Below, piece by piece: positions 1-5,323 of a stretch of DNA of 6,834 nt. A model generated the notes under the pieces. That model was not told the DNA's origin and made no database searches. It worked only from the letters and a program-made list of their open reading frames with translations. This stretch comes from an uncultured Shinella sp. GTDB lineage: Bacteria; Pseudomonadota; Alphaproteobacteria; Rhizobiales; Rhizobiaceae. Every line of letters starts with the position of its first letter. The stretch's first letter is position 1. The translations under genes and the position numbers were made by a program. The stretch spans positions 1-6,834 of the forward strand of contig NZ_CAMLFY010000174.1 of NCBI RefSeq assembly GCF_946479415.1, in the 5' to 3' direction.

Positions 1-30
1 CCGCCACGGCCTGACCCAAACTAAAAATCC

Positions 31-58
31 GGCGGCGGGGGGGGGTGTTTCCGCCGCC
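31..58. repeat. G+C-rich inverted repeat, possible terminator
   Basis: GGCGGCGG at 31-38 is the exact reverse complement of CCGCCGCC at 51-58, with a 12-nt loop that contains most of a run of nine G (37-45). Read on the minus strand, the stem is followed by GGATTTTT (24-32), which resembles an intrinsic terminator; on the plus strand no T-run follows. It could end a unit to the left of the window in either direction, but the neighbouring gene is not visible. The second CCG-rich stretch at 59-66 could compete for pairing. Confidence 0.3.
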
Positions 59-105
59 CGCCGCCGCGCGCTACCTCTGGGAAAACAGGCGAGGGACGGA
101 ATATC

Positions 106-1323
106 GTGACGGGAAGACTGGTTGTTGTGGGCGGCGGTCAGGCCGCATTCGCCCTCGTTGCCAAATTGCGTGCGCTGAAGGACGAGCGGCCGATCACCAT
201 CATCGCCGCCGAAGCGAGCCATCCCTACCAACGACCGCCGCTCTCGAAGAAGTACCTGCTCGGCGAGGCCGACCTCTCCCGCCTGATGTTCCGCCCGGAA
301 AACTGGTATCCCGACAACAATGTCGAGATCCGCCTCTCCACCGAGGTGACGGCGATCGACCGCGAGGCCAAGACCGTGACGCTCAGCGACGGTTCGACGC
401 TGCATTACCAGTTCCTGGCGCTGGCGACGGGTGCGACGCCCCGCCGTCTGCCGGCCGAGATCGGTGGCGATCTCGATGGCGTCTTCACCGTGCGCGATTA
501 CCGCGATGCCGACCGCCTTGGTCTGGAAATGCAGGAGGGCCGCCGGGCGCTGGTCATCGGCGGCGGCTATATCGGGCTGGAAGCGGCCGCCGTCGCGCGG
601 GGCAGGGGGCTCCATGTCACCGTCATCGAAATGGCCGACCGCATCCTCGCCCGCGTCGCCTCGCCGGCGACGGCGACCATTCTCAAGGCCATCCACAATG
701 CCCGCGGCGTCGATGTGCGAGAAAAGACCGGCCTCGTGCGCCTGCTCGGCGAAAACGGCCGCGTCACCGGCGCGGAGCTGACCGACGGCTTCGTGCTGCC
801 CGTCGACGTCGTGATTGCCGGCATCGGCGTGACGGCCAATGACCAGCTTGCCCGCGATGCCGGCCTCGAGGTCACCAACGGCATCGTCGTCGATGCCCAT
901 GCCCGCACCTCCGATCCCGCGATTTTTGCCATGGGCGACTGCGCCGTCTTGCCCTTCGAGGGCAATCGCGTCCGGCTCGAATCCGTGCAGAACGCCGTCG
1001 ATCAGGGCGAGGCCGCGGCCGCCGTCATCGCCGGCGGCGATGCGCCCTATGCGCCGAAGCCATGGTTCTGGTCGGACCAGTATGATGTGAAGCTGCAGAT
1101 CGCCGGCTTCTGCATGGGCTTCGACGATACGTTCGTGCGCCCCGGCCAGCGCGAGGGCAGCGTTTCCGTCTGGTATTTCCGGGACGGCAGGCTCATCGCG
1201 GTCGATGCGGTCAACGACGCCAAGGCCTATGTGGTCGGCAAGAAGCTGATCGAGATGGGGCGCACGCCGGAAAGGGCAGCGCTGGAAGACCCGGGGACAG
1301 ACCTCAAGGCGTTGACGCTGTAG
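106..1323 (+). CDS. FAD-dependent NAD(P)H:ferredoxin reductase-like oxidoreductase
   Basis: This 405-residue flavoprotein belongs to the ferredoxin/rhodocoxin/putidaredoxin reductase family. These cytosolic enzymes pass electrons from NAD(P)H through FAD to a small iron-sulfur protein, usually serving a cytochrome P450 or dioxygenase. Visible motifs in order: an N-terminal FAD Rossmann motif VVVGGGQAAF (6-15); the ATG motif LALATGATP (104-112); the NAD(P) Rossmann motif VIGGGYIGLE (150-159); the second FAD motif AIFAMGD (272-278); and PWFWSDQY (about 319-326), the hallmark opening of the family's C-terminal domain. There is no CxxC redox pair, so it is not a disulfide reductase. Length is normal for the family. 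The start is GTG at 106, chosen because GAGGGA at 91-96 gives a ribosome site and no ATG or GTG lies close upstream in frame. No ferredoxin or oxygenase gene lies in the window, so the electron acceptor is unknown. Confidence 0.93.
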   Translation: MTGRLVVVGGGQAAFALVAKLRALKDERPITIIAAEASHPYQRPPLSKKYLLGEADLSRLMFRPENWYPDNNVEIRLSTEVTAIDREAKTVTLSDGSTLHYQFLALATGATPRRLPAEIGGDLDGVFTVRDYRDADRLGLEMQEGRRALVIGGGYIGLEAAAVARGRGLHVTVIEMADRILARVASPATATILKAIHNARGVDVREKTGLVRLLGENGRVTGAELTDGFVLPVDVVIAGIGVTANDQLARDAGLEVTNGIVVDAHARTSDPAIFAMGDCAVLPFEGNRVRLESVQNAVDQGEAAAAVIAGGDAPYAPKPWFWSDQYDVKLQIAGFCMGFDDTFVRPGQREGSVSVWYFRDGRLIAVDAVNDAKAYVVGKKLIEMGRTPERAALEDPGTDLKALTL

Positions 1324-1577
1324 GGTATTTCCGGCCGAAGCGTGATCGCGTCGGCGTTGGAAAATGCTCTGTGGCCGGTTGCCCGGGACGTCTGCGCCGC
1401 AACGGTTGTGCTATGCAGCTGTCGCGGACTGAAACAGTTGCATCGTTTTGACATTCGTTAAGTATGATAAAAGGCGGGTTCGCCGGATATCGTGCAATAC
1501 TTTCTGAATTCACTCATTTTTCAGGGTTCTCCGGCTGAGTGGGGCGACATAGCAGCTCCCACCCGGTGAAATCCTTC
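1324..1577. other. Intergenic region before the c-di-GMP gene
   Basis: This 254-nt gap separates the oxidoreductase from the GGDEF/EAL gene. The left part is G+C-rich; the stretch 1441-1520 is visibly richer in A+T (for example TTTTGACATTCGTTAAG and TATGATAAAAG). That is where a promoter for the downstream gene is most likely, but I cannot place a correctly spaced -35/-10 pair. The gap makes co-transcription with the oxidoreductase unlikely though not excluded. No convincing terminator follows 1323. Confidence 0.4.
1565..1569 (+). promoter_or_regulatory. Ribosome binding site supporting the ATG at 1578
   Basis: GGTGA lies 8 nt before the ATG at 1578. The frame can be extended to a GTG at 1539, adding 13 residues, but that start lacks a well-spaced purine-rich site. 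Starting at 1578 also gives an N-terminus that leads straight into the first membrane segment, as in other MHYT proteins. Confidence 0.5.
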
Positions 1578-4376
1578 ATGCTCCGTATCCTGACTTGCCT
1601 GACTGTCGAGCACGACCTTCGTCTCGTGCTGCTCGCGGCGCTGATCTGCTTCCTCTCCTGCTATGTCGCGGTGACATTGACGCAGCGCGCGCTGGTCGCC
1701 ACGGGTACGGCACGCAATCTCTGGCTGGGGGCCGCCGGCACATCGAGCGGTTTCGGCATCTGGGCGACGCATTTCATCGCCATGCTCGCCTATGATCCCG
1801 GCATGGCCATGGGCTTCAACATGGAGCCGACGCTGATCTCGCTCGGCGTTGCCATCGTCGTCACGACGATCGGCCTTGCGATCGCCACCTATATCGGCGG
1901 CCGTAGCGCGGTCGTGGCGGGTGGTCTGCTGCTCGGCGCCGGCATCGCCTCGATGCACTATATCGGCATGTCCGCAGTGGAGCTGCCGGGCGTGCTGACC
2001 TGGGACTTGCCCTATGTCGTGGCCTCGGTCGTCTGCGCCGGGCTTTTGGGCTCGCTTTCGCTGGTCTTTTGCGTGCGCCCGCGACAGCGGGTGCGCGACC
2101 GGGCTCTGGCAACCGGCCTGATGGCGCTCGGCGTCGTCTCGCTGCATTTCACTGCCATGGCTGCCGTGCGCATAGAGCCGGGCCTGATGCCGATCAGCGA
2201 CGATACGATGATCTCGACGAGCCTCATGGTGCCGCTGATCGCCGTCGTCGCCTTCTCGCTGCTCTTCACCGGCCTGACGGCGGCGGTCTTTGCCCGCCAG
2301 GCCGAGCTTGCGGCGAATGAAAGCACGCGCCAGTTCGCCATGCTCGTGCAGGGCGTCAAGGACTATGCCATCTACATGCTCGATCCCGATGGCCGCGTCG
2401 CCAACTGGAACGAGGGCGCCGAACGCAACAAGGGTTACAAGGCGCACGAAATCGTCGGTCGCCACTTCTCGCAGTTCTACAGCGCCGACGATCGTCTCGC
2501 CGGTCTGCCGGAACGGGCTCTGCGCATCGCGCGTGAAGAGGGCCAGTACGAAAACGAGGGCTGGCGTTACCGCAAGGACGGTTCGCGCTTCTGGGCGAAT
2601 GTCGTGATCGATCCGATCCACGACGGCAGCGGCACGCTTGTCGGCTATGCCAAGATCACCAAGGACGTGACGAAGGAAAAGGCCAATGCCGACCGGCTGG
2701 CCGAGGTCACCAAGAACCTCGACCTTGCGCTCGAGAACATGTCGCAGGGCCTCTGCCTGTTCGACAAGGACGAGCGCCTGCTCATCGCCAACAAGCGCTA
2801 TAGCGAGATCTTCAATTTCCCGGAGGGCCGTATCCAGCCGGGCATGACGCTGCGCGAGATCGTCGATCAGGGCGTTGCCGATGTCTTCACCGATCCTGAT
2901 GTCTGGAAGCCGCGGGCGCGTGACATGTATGCCCGTCGCCGCGCCGCCATTCAGGCCAATGACGGTGGCGCGATCGTCGAGACGCTGTCCAGCGGCGTAT
3001 CGGTGCAACTGCGCTATCGCACGCTGCCGGACGGTGCCTGGGTCGCGACCTATGAGGATATTTCCGAACGGCTGCGCTCCGAGGAGCAGATCTCCTTCCT
3101 CGCCCGTCACGACAGCCTGACCGGCCTGCCGAACCGCGCGAACTTCAATACCGGCCTGGAAGCCGATCTCGTCGCCGCACGCCGCTCCGGCGGCCAGGTC
3201 GCGGCCATCGGTATCGACCTCGACAAGTTCAAGGAAATCAACGACACGCGCGGCCATGCCGCGGGCGACGAGGTTTTGACCACGCTTGCCCGGCGCATGC
3301 AGGCCTGCCTGCGGGCCGACGAGACCGTCGCGCGCTTCGGCGGCGACGAATTTGCCGCGGCCAAGCGTTTCGAGGACATGGCCGATCTTACCGACTTCCT
3401 CCAGCGCCTCGAAACCTGCCTCAACGAGGAGATCCGCATCGATGGTTATGGCATCAAACCCGGCGCGAGCCTTGGCGTTGCCATCTATCCGCAGGATGCC
3501 GACACTGTCGAAACGCTGATCAACAATGCCGACCTGGCCATGTACCGCGCAAAGGATGCGCTTACGGAATCGGTCTGCTTCTACGAGGTCTCGATGGATG
3601 AGGCCGCGCGCAGCCGCCGCCTGATCGCAAACGATCTCTGGCAGGCCGTCGAGCGCAAGGAATTGCAGCTGCATTACCAGGTGCAGAAGGCGGTCACGTC
3701 GGGCGAGACGATCGGCTATGAGGTGCTGCTGCGCTGGCATCATCCCGTGCGCGGCACGATCCCGCCATCGGAATTCATCCCGATTGCCGAAGAATGCGGC
3801 GCCATCCTGCCGATCGGCGAATGGGTGCTGCGCGAAGCCTGCCGCGAGGCCGCGACCTGGGACAACGCGTACAAGATCGCCGTCAACCTCTCGCCCGTCC
3901 AGCTCGGCAATGCCGATGTCGCCGATCTCGTGCACCGGGTGCTCCTGGAAACCGGTCTCAGCCCGCGCCGGCTGGAGCTTGAAATCACGGAATCGACGAT
4001 CATCGGCGACAAGGAGCGCGCACTCAACACGCTGCGCCGTATCAAAGCCTTCGGCGTCACCATCGCCATCGATGATTTCGGTACGGGTTACTCGTCGCTC
4101 GAAACGCTGCGCGCCTTCCCCTTCGACAAGATCAAGCTCGACCGCAGCTTCATGAGCGAGGTGGAGGCAAGTCCGGAGGCGAAGGCCATCATCCGCGCCA
4201 TCCTGGCGCTCGGCCAGACATTGCGCGTGCCGGTTCTTGCCGAAGGCGTGGAGACCCGAAGCCAGCTCGACATCCTTCTCGACGAAGGCTGCGACGAGGC
4301 GCAGGGCTACTTCCTGGGACGTCCGATGCCGGTGGAGCGTATCCGCGTCGACACGGAGAAGAGCGAGGCGGCCTAA
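1578..4376 (+). CDS. MHYT-PAS-PAS-GGDEF-EAL membrane c-di-GMP cyclase/phosphodiesterase
   Basis: This 932-residue inner-membrane signalling protein should make and/or degrade cyclic di-GMP. Residues 1-240 hold about seven hydrophobic spans with the three MHYT-type motifs THFIAM (64-69), MHYIGM (126-131) and LHFTAM (189-194), proposed in the family to bind a metal and sense a gas such as O2, CO or NO. Two PAS domains follow (about 250-365 and 381-495). The GGDEF domain (about 505-665) has an intact active site GGDEF (588-592) and metal-binding IDLDKFK (546-552). At the usual RxxD inhibitory site the sequence is RADE (579-582), so the Asp is Glu. The EAL domain (about 680-925) reads EVLLRW (715-720) in place of EALLRW. 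It keeps the expected catalytic set: N770 in NLS, E802 in EIT, D832/D833 in DDFGTGYSSL, K853, E889/E892 in AEGVET, and Q909 in QGYF. Both activities therefore look possible; the net direction cannot be told from sequence. It is convergent with the PAS-like gene. Confidence 0.96.
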   Translation: MLRILTCLTVEHDLRLVLLAALICFLSCYVAVTLTQRALVATGTARNLWLGAAGTSSGFGIWATHFIAMLAYDPGMAMGFNMEPTLISLGVAIVVTTIGLAIATYIGGRSAVVAGGLLLGAGIASMHYIGMSAVELPGVLTWDLPYVVASVVCAGLLGSLSLVFCVRPRQRVRDRALATGLMALGVVSLHFTAMAAVRIEPGLMPISDDTMISTSLMVPLIAVVAFSLLFTGLTAAVFARQAELAANESTRQFAMLVQGVKDYAIYMLDPDGRVANWNEGAERNKGYKAHEIVGRHFSQFYSADDRLAGLPERALRIAREEGQYENEGWRYRKDGSRFWANVVIDPIHDGSGTLVGYAKITKDVTKEKANADRLAEVTKNLDLALENMSQGLCLFDKDERLLIANKRYSEIFNFPEGRIQPGMTLREIVDQGVADVFTDPDVWKPRARDMYARRRAAIQANDGGAIVETLSSGVSVQLRYRTLPDGAWVATYEDISERLRSEEQISFLARHDSLTGLPNRANFNTGLEADLVAARRSGGQVAAIGIDLDKFKEINDTRGHAAGDEVLTTLARRMQACLRADETVARFGGDEFAAAKRFEDMADLTDFLQRLETCLNEEIRIDGYGIKPGASLGVAIYPQDADTVETLINNADLAMYRAKDALTESVCFYEVSMDEAARSRRLIANDLWQAVERKELQLHYQVQKAVTSGETIGYEVLLRWHHPVRGTIPPSEFIPIAEECGAILPIGEWVLREACREAATWDNAYKIAVNLSPVQLGNADVADLVHRVLLETGLSPRRLELEITESTIIGDKERALNTLRRIKAFGVTIAIDDFGTGYSSLETLRAFPFDKIKLDRSFMSEVEASPEAKAIIRAILALGQTLRVPVLAEGVETRSQLDILLDEGCDEAQGYFLGRPMPVERIRVDTEKSEAA

Positions 4377-4384
4377 AGCCGCCT
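4366..4384. terminator. Hairpin between convergent genes, possible bidirectional terminator
   Basis: AGGCGGC (4366-4372) and GCCGCCT (4378-4384) form a perfect 7-bp stem with a 5-nt loop that contains the TAA stop of the GGDEF/EAL gene. The facing gene's stop begins 2 nt beyond the stem. No T-run follows on either strand, so if it terminates transcription it is a non-canonical site; its place between two convergent stops is the main support. Confidence 0.4.
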
Positions 4385-4385
4385 T

Positions 4386-4832
4386 CTACTGCCGCTTGAA
4401 GCGCCGCCCGACCAGATCGATCTGGAAGCGCGGGAAGATGAAGACGCCGATGATCGTGCCGGCGTATTTCTCCTCGAGACCCGTCGATTCTCCGACGCAG
4501 AACACCGGCTGGCGCGGCGCGCCGTCGAGGTGGATCGTCGTGGAAAAGCAGAAGGACGAGGAGGAGGCCGCGGCCTGCTCGAAGAGTTCCAGCACGCGGG
4601 TGCGGTCGAGCGGCTCGTAGCAGCGGATGAGATTGAGCAGCCCGCAGGTGCGCTGCGTCAGGCCATGCGCCTGCGTCGCCTTCTCGCCCAGCGTGAACAG
4701 ACCGTTGGAAAGATCGCCGGTCCAGCGCTCCGTCACGCAATATTGCGTCAACAGCTCGTTGTCCGTCTCGTCGAACTCCATCGAACCCGGAAGAAAGGGC
4801 GATGAGAGATCAGTCTTGGTTATTTTGAACAC
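4386..4832 (-). CDS. Small stand-alone PAS-like protein
   Basis: This 148-residue protein has no signal peptide or membrane span, so it is probably cytosolic. I do not recognise a named family, but the pattern resembles a PAS_3-type fold: ERWTGDLSNGLFTLGEKA (35-52) like the first strands, YEPLDRTRVLELFEQAAA (72-89) like the conserved helix after the 'HPdDr' position, and FCFSTTIHLDG (94-104) then PVFCVGES (109-116) and GTIIGVFIFPRF (125-136) like the last three strands. Nothing follows the domain except a short basic tail, RRFKRQ, so it carries no output domain and would need a partner. The start is GTG, chosen for a TGAGG site 6 nt upstream; a start at Met18 would remove an acidic N-terminal extension and is less well supported. 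CDS status is secure from codon use; the PAS assignment is inference. Confidence 0.85.
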   Translation of the reverse strand: MFKITKTDLSSPFLPGSMEFDETDNELLTQYCVTERWTGDLSNGLFTLGEKATQAHGLTQRTCGLLNLIRCYEPLDRTRVLELFEQAAASSSSFCFSTTIHLDGAPRQPVFCVGESTGLEEKYAGTIIGVFIFPRFQIDLVGRRFKRQ

Positions 4833-4838
4833 CTACGA

Positions 4839-4843
4839 CCTCA
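4839..4843 (-). promoter_or_regulatory. Ribosome binding site of the PAS-like gene
   Basis: On the minus strand TGAGG lies 6 nt before the GTG at 4832, a good Shine-Dalgarno sequence and spacing. Its TGA (4841-4843) is also the stop codon of a weak upstream ORF that begins at 5044. Confidence 0.6.
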
Positions 4844-4862
4844 GGCAGTTGCTCGAATTTGA

Positions 4863-4912
4863 CCGGCACGTTGCGGCTCGCAGGCACGCAACACGCTAAA
4901 AAGCAGTGCCGG
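4863..4912. repeat. Nested inverted repeat upstream of the PAS-like gene
   Basis: CCGGCAC (4863-4869) pairs with GTGCCGG (4906-4912). Directly inside it, GTTGCG (4870-4875) pairs with CGCAAC (4887-4892). The two 5' arms are contiguous, while the 3' arms are split by 13 nt (4893-4905) that can form a small GCT/AGC hairpin. The result is a 13-bp stem broken by a side loop, or a three-way junction. On the minus strand it would lie in the leader of the PAS-like gene, ending 31 nt before its GTG. Function is unknown. Confidence 0.5.
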
Positions 4913-5000
4913 CTGACCTCTTCGAAGTCTGCCGCCCCACTTTCTCATGAACTGAACTGCATCCGGCTCCGTCTGTGCATGCGGGTCGGACGTACGCGAC

Positions 5001-5041
5001 AAAACCACCGCTGCCTCTCCATCCAGGTCGTCGGCGGTTTT
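5001..5041 (-). terminator. Weak terminator-like hairpin
   Basis: On the minus strand AAAACCGCCG (5041-5032) pairs with CGGTGGTTTT (5010-5001) over ten base pairs including one G-U wobble; on the plus strand the same position is an A-C mismatch, so the structure favours minus-strand RNA. The 3' arm ends in four T. The 21-nt loop is large for an intrinsic terminator, which lowers confidence. It starts 2 nt after the stop of the 66-codon ORF. Confidence 0.25.
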
Positions 5042-5043
5042 CA

Positions 5044-5244
5044 TCAAAATCGTTCGGGATGTCTGGCTGCACGATAAGCGGCAAGAGTGATGCCGTTCCC
5101 CAGCGCCTGAACCCCCTGTGAATCTTTAAAGTTCACTTGGAGCGTCTTTATAGTGGGTTTTTTGATACCATCAACGGCTTTTTGATAATTATTGTACAAA
5201 CGGTCAAAATCTTTTTTCCGGAAACGATACAGTCCCGGCGGCAC
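5044..5244 (-). CDS. Hypothetical 66-residue ORF in AT-rich island, possibly a gene remnant
   Basis: The frame is open from a GTG at 5244 to a TGA at 5044-5046 and encodes a basic, Lys/Arg/Tyr-rich peptide (KKDFDRLYNNYQKAVDGIKK near residues 10-29). Against it: no Shine-Dalgarno site before the GTG, no recognisable family, and its 5' end abuts the groEL terminator. For it: the frame runs through AT-rich DNA where stops should be frequent, the predicted peptide has a protein-like composition, and a hairpin follows the stop. Its codons (AAA, AAT, TTT, TAT) differ from those of the flanking genes, so a transferred fragment is possible. The TGA overlaps an ATG as TGATG, opening a second weak ORF (5044 to 4841, 67 residues). 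Confidence 0.22.
   Translation of the reverse strand: MPPGLYRFRKKDFDRLYNNYQKAVDGIKKPTIKTLQVNFKDSQGVQALGNGITLAAYRAARHPERF
5147..5174 (-). promoter_or_regulatory. Candidate minus-strand sigma-70-like promoter
   Basis: On the minus strand TTGATG (5174-5169) and TATAAA (5152-5147) are separated by 16 nt, matching the -35 and -10 consensus at four and five of six positions. A transcript would start near 5140 and run toward the PAS-like gene. AT-rich DNA yields such matches easily, so this is only a candidate. Confidence 0.25.
5159..5187. repeat. Direct repeat TTTTTGATA
   Basis: TTTTTGATA occurs at 5159-5167 and 5179-5187, a period of 20 nt or about two helical turns, inside the AT-rich island. 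This could be a paired protein-binding site or chance in T-rich sequence. Confidence 0.3.
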
Positions 5245-5250
5245 CTGACA

Positions 5251-5281
5251 AATGAAAAGGGCGGCCCGAAGACCGCCCTTT
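5251..5281 (-). terminator. Intrinsic terminator of groEL
   Basis: Minus-strand RNA forms an 11-bp stem (5281-5271 with 5266-5256) containing one G-U pair and closed by a C(UUCG)G tetraloop, an exceptionally stable loop. The stem's 3' end runs into TTTT and then CATTTG. It lies 43 nt after the groEL stop codon. Confidence 0.9.
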
Positions 5282-5323
5282 CCAGAACTGAACCGGATGG
5301 CTCAGATGCAGGACCCGAAGGTC

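Larger units (their letters stand above)
4833..5323. other. Interval between the PAS-like gene and groEL
   Basis: About 490 nt with no confidently identified gene. From right to left on the minus strand: the groEL terminator (5251-5281); an AT-rich island (19 G or C among the 60 bases 5161-5220, against clearly G+C-rich flanks) with a weak 66-codon ORF and a 9-bp direct repeat; a hairpin (5001-5041); a weak second ORF (5044 down to 4841); and a nested inverted repeat (4863-4912) just before the PAS-like gene. No tRNA, rRNA or CRISPR-like repeats are seen. Confidence 0.6.

Noticed and set aside
45..842. A 265-codon plus-strand frame overlapping the oxidoreductase
   Set aside because: It is extremely Arg/Pro-rich with no domain, the usual shifted-frame shadow of a G+C-rich gene; the 106-1323 frame has all family motifs.
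567..965. A 132-codon minus-strand frame inside the oxidoreductase
   Set aside because: Ser/Ala/Thr/Arg-rich low-complexity protein fully inside a well-supported gene; antisense shadow.
1448..1468. TTGACA and TATGAT as a promoter for the GGDEF/EAL gene
   Set aside because: Both hexamers match sigma-70 boxes well, but only 9 nt separate them, far short of the needed 16-18; neither has a suitable partner at the right distance.
1539..1577. GTG at 1539 as start of the GGDEF/EAL protein
   Set aside because: It adds 13 polar residues before the hydrophobic domain and lacks a well-placed ribosome site, while the ATG at 1578 has GGTGA 8 nt upstream.
1521..3935. An 804-codon open frame antisense to the GGDEF/EAL gene
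   Set aside because: It uses the same triplets as the sense gene in reverse, so it is closed only by sense TTA, CTA or TCA codons, which are rare in G+C-rich rhizobia. Its protein has no recognisable domain, whereas the sense frame carries complete motifs.
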